From: Vibrio splendidus
Lineage (GTDB): Bacteria; Pseudomonadota; Gammaproteobacteria; Enterobacterales; Vibrionaceae
NCBI RefSeq assembly: GCF_001557875.1
Contig: NZ_LNRF01000001.1
Coordinates: 1,488,001 to 1,552,000, forward strand
Direction: 5' to 3'
DNA: 64,000 bases
In this document: in pieces, positions 1 through 9,382 of the stretch
Layout of the letters: each line of letters starts with the position of its first letter
Numbering within the stretch: position 1 is the stretch's first letter
The notes under the pieces: generated by a model
Database searches by the model: none
Told to the model about the DNA's origin: nothing
Seen by the model: only the letters and a program-made list of their open reading frames with translations
Translations under genes and position numbers: made by a program

Positions 1-84
1 GGAAGCCTCACTGACGTTGATTGGCTTTACTAATCAAATTTAGGCTCTAAATAATCAACAAACTATACTTTTACTGGAGTATCC

Positions 85-1158
85 TTGCAGCCTAGGTCTA
101 AATGGAATGACACTTTGAACAAACCAAACCAAATAACATTCGCAACGTTCAACCTTTTGAACTATCTCGAGCCACCGAATGCTTATTATGATTTTGAGAA
201 CATCTACAGCTTCGAAGAATGGCAAAAGAAACAACATTGGATGGCTGAAGCGATTCGTTCATTAGATTGTGATGTGATCGGCTTCCAAGAGATATTTAGC
301 CCGCAATCTTTAGAACAATTGATGAATGAGCTTGGCTACCCTCACTTTGCTGTGGTCGATAGCGCACATGTTGAAGATGATTACCTATACACCTCACCTG
401 TCGTTGGTATTGCTTCCCGTTACCCGATTGTAAACGTGCAGCCTGTGACGCCAGATTCGAAACTACTGACAGCATTCAACCTTGGCGACAAATTCTCATT
501 CAACAGAACACCTGTTCACGCAACGATTACGTTACCCCATTTAGGTTCAACCGACTGTTATGTCGTGCACTTCAAATCACAACGTCCAACAGAACCAAAG
601 GCAGAATCTGTCGATGCAGACAACACTCAGCAAAGCGAAAAACCACAAAGTGGCACACTCACACGCTTCCACCAAGAACAGCTTGGCTCTTGGTTATCGA
701 GTGTCCAACGCGGTCTAGAAGCTCAGATGCTGCATCAATACATCACCAATCAACGCTACCAGACCGACCAGCCTGTCGTGTTGATGGGTGATTTTAATAA
801 ACCATTGTTCCACGATGAGTTTAAAGGGCTGCTGAGTTACTCAATTAACCGAGACGAAAACAGCAAGTATTGGCTATCCCACTTTCGCTTAAAAGACAGC
901 TGGGATCTTTACCATCAACTGCATGAAGAAGACTTGCTTGAACAGCGTAAACCTACCCATTACTACGGCGCTTCTGGATCTGTACTCGACTACATTTTGA
1001 TGTCGAACGAGTTTGATTGTCAGAACTCGTCTAGTTTGATGGAGATCTCTAGCTATACAGTGTTAGACCATCACCTGATTAATCCTAGTTTTGAACACGA
1101 CCAATTCAGTACGGACCATGCCATCGTTGCTGTCACCGCTCATATTCGTGAAGCTTAA
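85..1158 (+). CDS. endonuclease/exonuclease/phosphatase (EEP) family protein
   Basis: The 357-residue protein has the DNase I-like EEP fold. An N-terminal TFNLLNY strand comes first, the metal-binding glutamate lies in GFQEIF (about residue 70), a GDFNKP motif sits near residue 235, and a terminal STDHAIV histidine near residue 345 completes the catalytic set. Such enzymes cleave phosphodiesters in nucleic acids, lipids or nucleotides, and the substrate here cannot be told. There is no obvious signal peptide. The start is TTG, placed 5 nt after a GGAG ribosome site; no in-frame ATG lies nearby. A hairpin just downstream separates it from the convergent gene. Confidence 0.8.
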   Translation: MQPRSKWNDTLNKPNQITFATFNLLNYLEPPNAYYDFENIYSFEEWQKKQHWMAEAIRSLDCDVIGFQEIFSPQSLEQLMNELGYPHFAVVDSAHVEDDYLYTSPVVGIASRYPIVNVQPVTPDSKLLTAFNLGDKFSFNRTPVHATITLPHLGSTDCYVVHFKSQRPTEPKAESVDADNTQQSEKPQSGTLTRFHQEQLGSWLSSVQRGLEAQMLHQYITNQRYQTDQPVVLMGDFNKPLFHDEFKGLLSYSINRDENSKYWLSHFRLKDSWDLYHQLHEEDLLEQRKPTHYYGASGSVLDYILMSNEFDCQNSSSLMEISSYTVLDHHLINPSFEHDQFSTDHAIVAVTAHIREA

Positions 1159-1212
1159 CTGTTTGATTACGATTCGCTTTAAGTAGACGTGTCACCTGAT
1201 CTCGATATAAAA

Positions 1213-1238
1213 ACACCGAAGCATTACCACTTCGGTGT
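1213..1238 (-). terminator. terminator between convergent genes
   Basis: A 9-bp perfect stem (ACACCGAAG / CTTCGGTGT) with an 8-nt loop. On the minus strand it is followed by a T run, so it mainly ends the OmpA-like gene. It may also act on the EEP gene from the other side. Confidence 0.75.
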
Positions 1239-1276
1239 TCATAGTATTCAAATACTTACTAGATGGTGTCTAAAAT

Positions 1277-1873
1277 TTAGAAACGGTAAGCAACAGCTGC
1301 GTAGAATGAATCGATCACGAGATCTTTATCATTTTCAAAATTTGAATCGCTCTCAATTACAAATGCATCCGCTTCATAACCTAATCTAAAGCTGACGTTT
1401 TTAGCCTGTTTAGGAGTGTACTCAACTCCGAAACCATAGCGAATACCCTCACCACTATCGTCATCAAGCGCCGGCAGCGACTGGTCTAAATCAATCGTCG
1501 ACAAACCGATGATGCCAAAAGGACGAATTCCATTTTCAAACGTGTAACCTAGATTAGCACTGATCGAAAATGCAGTTGGAGACCAAGTGTAAGTAGATTG
1601 GTTTAATGCATTTTTTGCAACAACGTCGCCATAATTCGTGTATTGCGCCTCTAGCGCGACGATGCGATTAAATTGGTATCCAGCAATTATCTTAAATGTC
1701 TCATCGTCTGCATCGACAGTAATTGGTACTAAAGAGTCGTTATAAAGCCCGCCATCATCAATGCCAGTCGTACCGATTGCACCGCCTAGGTAGAAACCGC
1801 TGTCCGCTGCCATTACATTGTTTGCAGCTACTGCTGACATCATCGCGATGCTTAGAATAAATTTGTTGTTCAT
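1277..1873 (-). CDS. OmpA-like outer-membrane beta-barrel protein
   Basis: A 198-residue protein with a cleavable signal peptide ending at about VMAAD (residue 23), followed by alternating amphipathic strands such as GFYLGGAIG and FKIIAGYQF. It ends in AVAYRF, the C-terminal aromatic signature recognised by the BAM machinery. It is predicted to be an 8-stranded barrel of the OmpA transmembrane/OmpW-like type. There is no peptidoglycan-binding domain, so it is a barrel only. Its function is unknown; small Vibrio barrels of this kind often respond to envelope or osmotic conditions. It sits alone, with a 440-bp AT-rich upstream region. Confidence 0.8.
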   Translation of the reverse strand: MNNKFILSIAMMSAVAANNVMAADSGFYLGGAIGTTGIDDGGLYNDSLVPITVDADDETFKIIAGYQFNRIVALEAQYTNYGDVVAKNALNQSTYTWSPTAFSISANLGYTFENGIRPFGIIGLSTIDLDQSLPALDDDSGEGIRYGFGVEYTPKQAKNVSFRLGYEADAFVIESDSNFENDKDLVIDSFYAAVAYRF

Positions 1874-2313
1874 TACTGCTTGACCTTACTTAGTGCAAAT
1901 CAAGATTGTTACACCTTCCTATGCTGCACAATCTTGTTAGAGTTATCCGACACCCCGTCGAATTGGCAAGCAGGTTAATCTCACTGAAAACAAAAAAATA
2001 AATAAAAATATAATCACTTTGTAACTTCAGCCAACATAATCAGTAATAACAAAATAAACACATGAATAATAAAGAAATAAAAACACATCTTTTCTAGATA
2101 AAACCTTCCACTCAATTTTCAAACCATCCCATTTTTAGATTTTATTCACGCAGACTTACGAACGCTTACTTTCAAGAGTGATGCGATTCTGCATAATTCG
2201 CGCGCTTTGACCATTCGTACACTTAAATAACCACACTTAAATAGTTATCCGATCCAAAAGCAGCCAATTTCGCTCAATCTCCACAATTCAGAATAAGACG
2301 AACAGAAAACACG
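1874..2313. other. AT-rich divergent intergenic region
   Basis: 440 bp between the minus-strand barrel gene and the plus-strand regulator, so both promoters must lie here. It is rich in A and T tracts (especially about 1985-2100), as expected of a bent or silenced region. I see no coding sequence and no clear operator. Confidence 0.5.
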
Positions 2314-2628
2314 ATGAACCACACAATAGACTTCAACGGCTTAATCATTGATATCGACGCTCGAACGATTACCAATCAGCAAGGAAACAAAATCACCTTG
2401 CGCCCTCACCTATTAGCAGTGCTCTGCTTGTTATTGGAAAATGTGGGAAGACCGATTTCAAGAGAGCATATTGTTGATGTGTGTTGGGACGGGCAACTCT
2501 CGTCACCGCATGTTCTTGCTAACGTCGTCTATAACCTACGCAATGTGTTCGCGCGATTAAGAGCATCCAACGTCCAGATCATTACCATCAGTAAGTTTGG
2601 ATATGCGCTATCGATTGAACCCACATAA
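2314..2628 (+). CDS. stand-alone winged-helix (OmpR/ToxR-type) DNA-binding protein
   Basis: 104 residues make up a single trans_reg_C winged-helix domain: IDARTITNQQGNKITL strands, then LRPHLLAVLCLLLEN, the recognition-helix region SPHVLANVVYNLRNVF, and a C-terminal wing ending ISKFGYALSI. No receiver domain precedes it and no membrane helix follows, unlike OmpR or ToxR. It is probably a one-domain transcription factor, either constitutive or controlled by a partner. It lies between the barrel gene and the ribose operon with no overlap to either. The AT-rich region upstream may be its own target; this is inference. Confidence 0.75.
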   Translation: MNHTIDFNGLIIDIDARTITNQQGNKITLRPHLLAVLCLLLENVGRPISREHIVDVCWDGQLSSPHVLANVVYNLRNVFARLRASNVQIITISKFGYALSIEPT

Positions 2629-2676
2629 AGGATTTATGCAATCAATGGCGGTGACTAAGATCACCAAAAAACGCCC

Positions 2677-2694
2677 CATCGAAACGTTTCGATG
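2677..2694. promoter_or_regulatory. RbsR-type operator 1 (distal)
   Basis: CATCGAAACGTTTCGATG is a perfect 18-bp palindrome of the LacI/RbsR class. It lies about 150 bp upstream of rbsD, and its centre is 78 bp from the second copy. That distance would permit repression by looping. Confidence 0.85.
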
Positions 2695-2755
2695 ATCATT
2701 ATCACACTCTAAAACAATCAAACGTGCAAATGATAAATCAGACACTATTATCACT

Positions 2756-2771
2756 ATCGAAACGTTTCGAT
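2756..2771. promoter_or_regulatory. RbsR-type operator 2 (proximal)
   Basis: ATCGAAACGTTTCGAT is a perfect 16-bp palindrome with the same core as the upstream copy, 57 bp before the rbsD start. The likely ligand is the LacI-family protein encoded at the end of the same cluster. Confidence 0.88.
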
Positions 2772-2827
2772 GGCTTTTCTTGAGTTGTTCTCAACCCATC
2801 AAGCGTTATTTTTCGATAGGTCGTGAT

Positions 2828-3247
2828 ATGAAAAAAAGTACTCTAATAAACTCTGAACTCTCTTACCTAGTGGCGACTCTTGGCCACACAGATGAAATCA
2901 CGATTTGTGACGCGGGCTTACCAATTCCAGACCACGTAACTCGTATTGATCTTGCTTTGACTCACGGTGTTCCAAGCTTTCAGCAAACGGTAAAAACCAT
3001 GCTGGATGAATCTCAAATCGAAGGCGTTGTGATTGCAGAAGAGTTTGCGAAAGTAAGCCCAGAGCACCACGCAGCGCTGATTGATTTAATCAAGACAGAA
3101 GAAGCACGTTGTGGCAAATCGCTTTCGATTACTTACATCACTCATGAAGAATTCAAAGAGCGTACGCATGAGAGCCGCGCAGTGATTCGCACTGGTGAAT
3201 GCACACCCTACGCAAATGTTATTTTCCAAGCTGGCGTAACCTTTTAG
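2828..3247 (+). CDS. rbsD: D-ribose pyranase RbsD
   Basis: 139 residues, the same length as E. coli RbsD. It interconverts the beta-pyranose and beta-furanose forms of ribose so that ribokinase receives the furanose form. The N-terminal helix is followed by ICDAGLPIP and a histidine-containing LTHGVPSF segment; the C-terminal ECTPYANVIFQAGV is the conserved active-site end. The ATG at 2828 is chosen because it gives the family length and follows an AGG ribosome site; the frame is open 48 nt further upstream. First gene of the ribose operon, directly after the two operators. Confidence 0.93.
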   Translation: MKKSTLINSELSYLVATLGHTDEITICDAGLPIPDHVTRIDLALTHGVPSFQQTVKTMLDESQIEGVVIAEEFAKVSPEHHAALIDLIKTEEARCGKSLSITYITHEEFKERTHESRAVIRTGECTPYANVIFQAGVTF

Positions 3248-3270
3248 CTCGAGCAAAACGGAACGACAGC

Positions 3271-3286
3271 TCAGTGTTATCACTGA
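3271..3286 (+). other. short hairpin in the rbsD-rbsA gap
   Basis: TCAGTG-TTAT-CACTGA forms a 6-bp stem with a 4-nt loop in the 99-bp gap. It has no T run, so it is more likely an mRNA processing or stability element than a terminator. Confidence 0.4.
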
Positions 3287-3346
3287 ACCAAAACAATACA
3301 TAGACAGAACAATCAAATACAACTGGCCCCGAGTAAAGGAACCGAC

Positions 3347-4852
3347 ATGACTCAAGCCATTTTAGAACTTAGCTCAATTGAGAAAGCCTTCCCTGGTGTT
3401 AAAGCACTGGATAAGGCAAGCCTCAACGTTTATCCAGGACGCGTAATGGCGTTAATGGGTGAAAACGGTGCAGGTAAATCAACGCTTATGAAAGTGCTTA
3501 CAGGTATCTACCACTTGGACGGCGGCACTATTGCCTACCAAGGAAAACCTGCTGCATTTAAAGGGCCACGTGATTCTCAACAAGCAGGCATTAGCATCAT
3601 TCACCAAGAACTGAATCTAATCCCTGAATTGACCATCGCCGAGAACATCTTCTTAGGTCGTGAAATCACGGGCACCATGGGTCGCATCTTGTGGAACGAG
3701 ATGTACCAAGAAGCAGACAAGCTACTTAAACGCCTTAACGTGAAACACAGCTCGAAAACGCCTCTAGGTCAGTTGAGCCTTGGTGAGCAGCAAATGGTAG
3801 AGATTGCGAAAGCCCTATCGTTTGAATCTAAAGTCATCATCATGGATGAACCAACCGATGCGCTAACCGATACCGAAACTGAATCTCTGTTTAAGGTGAT
3901 TAACGAACTGCGCGATGAAGGCTGTGGCATTGTTTACATCTCTCACCGTTTGAAAGAGATCTTCGAGATTTGTGATGACATCACAGTGCTGCGTGACGGT
4001 AAGTTCATTGGTCAGTGTGAAGTGAAAGACACCGACGAAGATGGCCTAATCGAAATGATGGTTGGTCGTAAGCTAGACGAACAATATCCACGTATCGGCC
4101 AGAGCCACGGTGAAACTTGTCTTGAAGTGATTGGCCTGACGGGTTCTGGTGTTCACGACGTAAGCTTTACGCTAAAACGCGGTGAAATCCTGGGTGTATC
4201 TGGCCTAATGGGCGCAGGTCGTACCGAGCTGATGAAAGTGATTTACGGTGCCCTTCCAAGTGAACGCGGCGTCATCAACCTAGAAAACAAAACCATCAAC
4301 CCAGTAAGCCCGAAAGACGGCTTGGCCAATGGCATTGCTTACATCTCTGAAGACCGTAAAGGCGATGGCTTAGTTCTAGGGCTTTCTGTTAAAGAAAACA
4401 TGTCGTTATGTTCACTTGACCTACTAACAAAGAGCGGTCAAATCCAACATAAAGACGAAGTGATTGCAGTTGATGACTTCATCAAGCTATTCAACATCAA
4501 AACCCCGACTCGCGAACAGATTATTGGCAACCTTTCTGGTGGTAACCAACAAAAAGTGGCTATCGCTAAGGGCTTGATGACCAAACCAAAAGTACTGATT
4601 CTCGATGAGCCAACGCGTGGTGTCGATGTCGGTGCTAAAAAAGAGATTTACCAACTCATTAATAAATTTAAAGCCGACGGCATGAGCATCATCTTAGTCT
4701 CATCTGAAATGCCAGAAGTATTAGGAATGAGTGACCGCATCATGGTGATGCATGAAGGCCGTGTAAGCGGTGAATTTGATGCTAAAGAAGCAAACCAAGA
4801 ATTATTACTGGCGTGTGCGGTCGGTAAAAAGATCAACGAGGACGCAGCATGA
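3347..4852 (+). CDS. rbsA: ribose ABC transporter ATP-binding protein RbsA
   Basis: 501 residues with two ABC ATPase domains in tandem, as in all sugar ABC transporters of the CUT2 class. The first has Walker [10 protein letters not shown] (about residue 38), signature LSLGEQQM and Walker B VIIMDEPT. The second has a degenerate P-loop GLMGAGRTE (about 285) with signature LSGGNQQK and Walker B VLILDEPT. It powers ribose import through RbsC. Its stop overlaps the rbsC start by 4 nt (ATGA), so the two are translationally coupled. The ribosome site AAAGGA lies just upstream. Confidence 0.96.
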   Translation: MTQAILELSSIEKAFPGVKALDKASLNVYPGRVMALMGENGAGKSTLMKVLTGIYHLDGGTIAYQGKPAAFKGPRDSQQAGISIIHQELNLIPELTIAENIFLGREITGTMGRILWNEMYQEADKLLKRLNVKHSSKTPLGQLSLGEQQMVEIAKALSFESKVIIMDEPTDALTDTETESLFKVINELRDEGCGIVYISHRLKEIFEICDDITVLRDGKFIGQCEVKDTDEDGLIEMMVGRKLDEQYPRIGQSHGETCLEVIGLTGSGVHDVSFTLKRGEILGVSGLMGAGRTELMKVIYGALPSERGVINLENKTINPVSPKDGLANGIAYISEDRKGDGLVLGLSVKENMSLCSLDLLTKSGQIQHKDEVIAVDDFIKLFNIKTPTREQIIGNLSGGNQQKVAIAKGLMTKPKVLILDEPTRGVDVGAKKEIYQLINKFKADGMSIILVSSEMPEVLGMSDRIMVMHEGRVSGEFDAKEANQELLLACAVGKKINEDAA

Positions 4853-5835
4853 GTACTAAAACCATGAGCAAAACAACTGAAGCTCCAAAGAAAAAACCGT
4901 TAATCAGCAAAGAGTGGCTGATTGATCAAAAGTCATTGATTGCTTTGATCTTCCTGATTGTTGTCGTTTCTTTCTTAAACCCGAACTTCTTTACTGTCGA
5001 CAACATCCTAAACATTCTGCGCCAAACCTCGGTTAACGCAATTATCGCTGTAGGTATGACGCTGGTTATCTTAACCGCGGGTATCGACTTGAGTGTGGGC
5101 TCTGTACTGGCACTTTGTGGTGCATTCGCAGCCAGCATGATTGGCATGGAAATCCCAGTGATGATCGCAGTGCCAACCGCTCTTGTAGCAGGTGCAGCAT
5201 TAGGTGCTATCAGTGGCGTGATTATCGCCAAGGGTAAGGTTCAAGCCTTCATCGCAACGCTAGTAACTATGACTCTATTGCGCGGCGTGACCATGGTATA
5301 CACCGACGGTCGTCCTATCTCTACTGGTTTTACTGACACAGCAGACGCATTCGCTTGGTTCGGTACAGGCTATGCAATGGGCATCCCAGTTCCAGTATGG
5401 ATCATGGTCGTGGTGTTCGCAGCGGTATGGTACCTACTTAACCACACTCGCTTTGGTCGCTACGTTTACGCATTAGGTGGCAACGAATCTGCAACTCGCC
5501 TATCAGGCATCGACGTAGACAAAGTAAAAATCGGCGTTTACGCAATCTGTGGTCTGCTAGCAGCGGTTGCAGGCATCATCGTGGCATCGCGTTTGTCATC
5601 AGCTCAACCAACCGCAGGTATGGGTTATGAATTAGACGCCATTGCAGCCGTAGTTCTTGGCGGAACAAGCTTAGCCGGCGGTCGTGGTCGTATCATGGGC
5701 ACATTGATTGGTGCTCTGATTATCGGCTTCCTAAACAACGCCCTAAACCTATTAGACGTATCTTCTTACTACCAGATGATTGCAAAAGCAGTGGTTATTC
5801 TTCTGGCTGTATTGGTCGACAACAAAAACAAATAA
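4849..5835 (+). CDS. rbsC: ribose ABC transporter permease RbsC
   Basis: 328 residues, an inner-membrane permease of the BPD_transp_2 family with about 8-10 hydrophobic helices, the first being [14 protein letters not shown]. The conserved [12 protein letters not shown] motif (about residue 80) and the ATPase-contacting [11 protein letters not shown] loop (about 212) are present. It forms the ribose channel as a dimer with RbsA. It begins within the end of rbsA. A 127-bp gap with a strong hairpin follows before rbsB. Confidence 0.96.
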   Translation: MSTKTMSKTTEAPKKKPLISKEWLIDQKSLIALIFLIVVVSFLNPNFFTVDNILNILRQTSVNAIIAVGMTLVILTAGIDLSVGSVLALCGAFAASMIGMEIPVMIAVPTALVAGAALGAISGVIIAKGKVQAFIATLVTMTLLRGVTMVYTDGRPISTGFTDTADAFAWFGTGYAMGIPVPVWIMVVVFAAVWYLLNHTRFGRYVYALGGNESATRLSGIDVDKVKIGVYAICGLLAAVAGIIVASRLSSAQPTAGMGYELDAIAAVVLGGTSLAGGRGRIMGTLIGALIIGFLNNALNLLDVSSYYQMIAKAVVILLAVLVDNKNK

Positions 5836-5915
5836 AACCTATTCACACTCTAGGTTAATACAAGTAACACCCTGTTTTACCTTAAAATATTAGAATCTAT
5901 AAATAATGTAACTAC

Positions 5916-5939
5916 GAGCTAGGACTCACCTCCTAGCTC
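5916..5939 (+). other. rbsC-rbsB intergenic hairpin
   Basis: A perfect 9-bp stem GAGCTAGGA / TCCTAGCTC with loop CTCACC, 24 nt before rbsB. It has no T run. Placed just ahead of the gene for the binding protein, which is usually made in excess, it may be an mRNA-stabilising end or an attenuator. Confidence 0.6.
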
Positions 5940-5962
5940 ACCCTACACAAAGGACTTACACC

Positions 5963-6841
5963 ATGAAAAAATTAGCGACTCTTATTTCTGCTGCTCTTCT
6001 TTCTACAACGGTATCTGTGTCTGCACAGGCGCAAGATACAATGGCAATCGTTCTGTCTACATTGAACAACCCATTCTTCGTAACCATGAAAGATGGCGCA
6101 GAAGCGAAAGCGGAAGAGCTAGGCTACAAGCTTATCGTTCTTGATTCTCAAAACGACCCAAGCAAAGAGCTTTCGAACATTGAAGATCTAACCATTCGTG
6201 GTGTTAAAGCAATCCTGATTAACCCAACGGATTCAGACGCTGTGTCTAACGCGATTCGTATTGCTAACCGCTCAGACATCCCTGTACTCACGCTAGACCG
6301 TGGTGCAAGCCGTGGTGACGTAGTAAGTCACATCGCTTCTGATAACGTAATCGGTGGCGAAATGGCAGGCCACTTCATCATGGAAAAAGTGGGCGAAAAA
6401 GCGAAAGTAATCCAACTTGAAGGTATCGCTGGTACTTCTGCTGCTCGTGAACGTGGTGAAGGCTTCATGAACGCAGTAAACGGCAGCGACCTTGAGCTTC
6501 TTGCAAGCCAACCTGCTGATTTCGACCGTACTAAAGGTCTGAACGTAATGGAAAACTTGCTTGCCGCTAACCCAGACGTACAAGCAGTATTCGCTCAGAA
6601 CGATGAAATGGCACTAGGTGCACTTCGCGCAGTACAAGCTTCAGGTAAAGAAGTAATGATCGTTGGCTTCGATGGCACTGAAGATGGTATCGCTGCTGTT
6701 AACCGAGGCCTACTAGGTGCAACGGTTGCACAACAGCCTGACCTAATCGGCTCTCTAGGTATCGAAATGGCAGACAAAGTACTGAAAGGCGAAACAGTAG
6801 ACGAGTACGTACCAGTACCTCTAAAAATCATCGCTAAGTAA
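5963..6841 (+). CDS. rbsB: ribose-binding periplasmic protein RbsB
   Basis: 292 residues with a Sec signal peptide ([21 protein letters not shown]) and mature start near AQDTMA. Type I periplasmic-binding fold: the STLNNPFF strand near the N terminus, [16 protein letters not shown] (about residue 112), [14 protein letters not shown] (about 152) and [12 protein letters not shown] (about 212) match ribose-binding residues of E. coli RbsB. It delivers ribose to RbsAC. The AAAGGA ribosome site precedes the ATG. A hairpin follows the stop. Confidence 0.96.
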   Translation: MKKLATLISAALLSTTVSVSAQAQDTMAIVLSTLNNPFFVTMKDGAEAKAEELGYKLIVLDSQNDPSKELSNIEDLTIRGVKAILINPTDSDAVSNAIRIANRSDIPVLTLDRGASRGDVVSHIASDNVIGGEMAGHFIMEKVGEKAKVIQLEGIAGTSAARERGEGFMNAVNGSDLELLASQPADFDRTKGLNVMENLLAANPDVQAVFAQNDEMALGALRAVQASGKEVMIVGFDGTEDGIAAVNRGLLGATVAQQPDLIGSLGIEMADKVLKGETVDEYVPVPLKIIAK

Positions 6842-6863
6842 TCGTTACTAGATAACGCGATAT

Positions 6864-6891
6864 AAAGCAGGGGTCCCCTATCCCCTGCTTT
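6864..6891 (+). terminator. hairpin after rbsB
   Basis: AAAGCAGGGG / CCCCTGCTTT, a 10-bp GC-rich stem with an 8-nt loop. It is followed by only a few Ts, so it may attenuate rather than stop transcription into rbsK. Confidence 0.6.
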
Positions 6892-6919
6892 GCTTAGCTC
6901 ATTAGCTCACTGGCTCAAA

Positions 6920-6954
6920 GCAAAAAGCAAAAAGCAAAAAGCAAAAAGCAAAAA
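6920..6954 (+). repeat. five tandem GCAAAAA heptamers
   Basis: Five exact copies of the 7-bp unit GCAAAAA lie between rbsB and rbsK. A perfect heptamer array of this length can slip during replication. It sits in non-coding DNA, so copy number would alter spacing and not a reading frame. Confidence 0.9.
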
Positions 6955-7061
6955 TCCGACAGTGCATCGCTGTTTCTCATAAGCCGCTGACAAGGCTAGC
7001 AATGAATACCATGAGAAAGACCCATGCATTTTCAAATACGATATATCATAAGGCTCGTATC

Positions 7062-8006
7062 ATGACTCAACTGATTGTTTTAGGTAGCGTTAACGCTGAC
7101 CACGTACTGCAAGTTCCTTCGTTCCCTCGTCCGGGTGAAACCTTGATTGGCGGTAACTATCAGGTCATCCCTGGCGGCAAAGGCGCAAACCAAGCCGTAG
7201 CGGCAGCAAGATTAAACGCAGACATTGGCTTCATCGCCTGTGTTGGTGACGACCCATTTGGCATCAACATTCGTCAAGATTTTGCTAAAGATGGTATCAA
7301 CATCGACGGTGTGATCGTTGCAGACAACACGCCTACTGGTATCGCGATGATCCAAGTATCAGCAACAGGCGAAAACAGTATTTGTCTTTCTGCGGAAGCC
7401 AACGACAAGCTGACTTGCGATCAAATCGAACCACACCTAGAAAAGATTCGCGGCGCTAAATACCTGCTAACTCAGCTTGAAACGCCAATTGAAGGCATTG
7501 AATACGCTGCGAAAGTAGCAAAAGAGAGTGGCACGCAAGTCATTCTAAACCCAGCTCCTGCTCGTCCATTATCGGATTCACTGCTTGCTTGTGTTGACGT
7601 GATTACACCGAACGAAACCGAAGCAGAAGTGCTGACAGGCATTACCGTGACGGACAACGCATCTGCTCATCAGGCTGCGTTGGCTCTGCATGCTAAAGGC
7701 ATCGAAACGGTAATGATCACGCTAGGCGCGAAAGGCGTGTGGGTGAGTCATCGCGGTCAAGGCAATGAAGCCAGCGAAGGTGAATTAATCGCAGGTTTCC
7801 GTGTTGAAGCAACAGATACAACTGCCGCTGGTGACACTTTCAATGGCGCGTTGGTGACAGGCTTGCTTGAAGATATGCCACTAGAGCGTGCGATTAAATT
7901 TGCCCACGCTGCTGCTGCTATCTCTGTAACACGCTTTGGTGCTCAAACCTCGATTCCAAGCCGTGCTGAAACTGATGCGTTTTTGGCAGAGCAACTGTCT
8001 GCTTAG
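7062..8006 (+). CDS. rbsK: ribokinase RbsK
   Basis: 314 residues, PfkB family (E. coli RbsK has 309). It phosphorylates ribose to ribose 5-phosphate. Visible motifs are the substrate-binding GSVNADHV start, PGGKGANQAVAAARL (about residue 40) and the catalytic anion-hole DTTAAGDTFNGALV (about 253). The ATG at 7062 is chosen because MTQLIVLGSVNAD is the family N terminus. An ATG 60 nt upstream is in frame but would add an atypical extension. It lies downstream of the rbsB hairpin and the heptamer repeat. Confidence 0.95.
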   Translation: MTQLIVLGSVNADHVLQVPSFPRPGETLIGGNYQVIPGGKGANQAVAAARLNADIGFIACVGDDPFGINIRQDFAKDGINIDGVIVADNTPTGIAMIQVSATGENSICLSAEANDKLTCDQIEPHLEKIRGAKYLLTQLETPIEGIEYAAKVAKESGTQVILNPAPARPLSDSLLACVDVITPNETEAEVLTGITVTDNASAHQAALALHAKGIETVMITLGAKGVWVSHRGQGNEASEGELIAGFRVEATDTTAAGDTFNGALVTGLLEDMPLERAIKFAHAAAAISVTRFGAQTSIPSRAETDAFLAEQLSA

Positions 8007-8159
8007 CTTGATACCTATTTGAAGGCCTAACTCCTGAGCTAAACCGTGGTTAACGGATGTTAGCCTTCAAATTCGGTAACAACAAATAACAAGCATAAGC
8101 CCCTGTTTTCAGGCAGAATATCGCCCAACGTGGATAGGTTATTCCCACAAGGATTTTTT

Positions 8160-9161
8160 ATGGCAACAATGAAAGACATCGCTCGGCTCGCAAAGGTTTC
8201 GACTTCTACCGTTAGCCACGTGATCAACAAGTCACGCTTTGTCAGCGAAGAGATTGCTGAGCGTGTTAACACTGCGGCTAAAGAACTCAACTATGCGCCT
8301 TCTGCATTGGCTCGTAGCTTGAAAATGAAGCAAACCAAAACCTTGGGAATGCTTGTTACCACCTCTACCAACCCATTCTTTGGTGAAGTAGTTAAAGGTG
8401 TGGAGCGTCGTTGCTACGAAAAAGGCTACAACCTTATTTTGTGTAATACCGAGGGCGACAGCGAACGCATGAAATCGTCCATCGATACTTTACTGCAAAA
8501 GCGTGTCGATGGCTTGATGCTGATGTGTTCTACCCTTGAAGGCGAACATATCGATGTATTCGAGCGCTACCCGGAGTTGCCTGTTGTAGTAATGGATTGG
8601 GGCCCTATGTTGTTTGCGAGCGATAAGATCCAAGACAACTCGCACCAAGGTGGCTACATGGCAACTAAGCACCTGATTGATAACGGCCATTCTCAAATTG
8701 GTTGTATCACAGGCCCACTGCACCGCAATCAAGCTTCGTCTCGTTACCAAGGCTTCAAGCAAGCGATGGAAGAAGCGAATTTAGAGGTCAACCCTAAGTG
8801 GATTGTTGAATCCAACTTTGAATGTGACGGTGGCTTTGATTCTTATCAGACACTAAAAGCGCGTGGTGGAATGCCTAGTGCACTGTTTGTGAGTAATGAT
8901 ATGATGGCAATGGGCGTGATTCACGCCGCGGCTCAAGATGGTACTTCGATTCCGAATGATCTGTCTATTATTGGCTACGATGACATCCATCTGTCGAAGT
9001 ACATGACACCCGCATTAAGCACAGTCCACCAGCCAAAACACCGTTTAGGTAAAGCGGCGGTCGATACCTTGCTAAGCCGATTACAAACGCCAGACGCCTA
9101 CCCGCAAGTCGTTGAACTCGAACCGACTCTTGTCGAGCGAAGCAGTGTAAAAGCGATTTAA
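8160..9161 (+). CDS. rbsR: ribose operon repressor RbsR (LacI family)
   Basis: 333 residues. The N-terminal LacI helix-turn-helix MKDIARLAKVSTSTVSHVIN is followed by the hinge helix (YAPSALARSLK) and a periplasmic-binding-like ligand domain whose ribose-type residues resemble those of RbsB. An AAGGA ribosome site lies 7 nt before the ATG at 8160. It probably binds the two ATCGAAACGTTTCGAT palindromes ahead of rbsD and releases them with ribose. Position at the end of the rbs cluster supports the assignment. An intrinsic terminator follows. Confidence 0.93.
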   Translation: MATMKDIARLAKVSTSTVSHVINKSRFVSEEIAERVNTAAKELNYAPSALARSLKMKQTKTLGMLVTTSTNPFFGEVVKGVERRCYEKGYNLILCNTEGDSERMKSSIDTLLQKRVDGLMLMCSTLEGEHIDVFERYPELPVVVMDWGPMLFASDKIQDNSHQGGYMATKHLIDNGHSQIGCITGPLHRNQASSRYQGFKQAMEEANLEVNPKWIVESNFECDGGFDSYQTLKARGGMPSALFVSNDMMAMGVIHAAAQDGTSIPNDLSIIGYDDIHLSKYMTPALSTVHQPKHRLGKAAVDTLLSRLQTPDAYPQVVELEPTLVERSSVKAI

Positions 9162-9187
9162 TACTCGCCACATTCATCACACCGTTG

Positions 9188-9216
9188 AAAGCTAGCTTAT
9201 TGAGCTAGCTTTTTTG
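9188..9216 (+). terminator. terminator of the ribose cluster
   Basis: AAAGCTAGCT / AGCTAGCTTT stem with loop TATTG, then a T run. A textbook intrinsic terminator 27 nt after the rbsR stop. Confidence 0.9.
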
Positions 9217-9382
9217 TCTTTGGAACATAATAACGCCACTTACTCGCCACTAAAATGCCCTTAATATGCGAAACTTACACGCTAAAATATGCGTTTGCGC
9301 ACTCAGCAACTATTTACGCACTTAACGACTGATTATCATCTACACTAACAATGAATAACAACGACATGGAGAGCGCTGTTTT

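Noticed and set aside
1189..1389. Plus-strand 66-residue frame after the EEP gene
   Set aside because: It contains the terminator hairpin and overlaps the end of the minus-strand barrel gene.
6920..6954. Origin-type iterons
   Set aside because: The heptamers are A-rich with no DnaA box or replication gene nearby.
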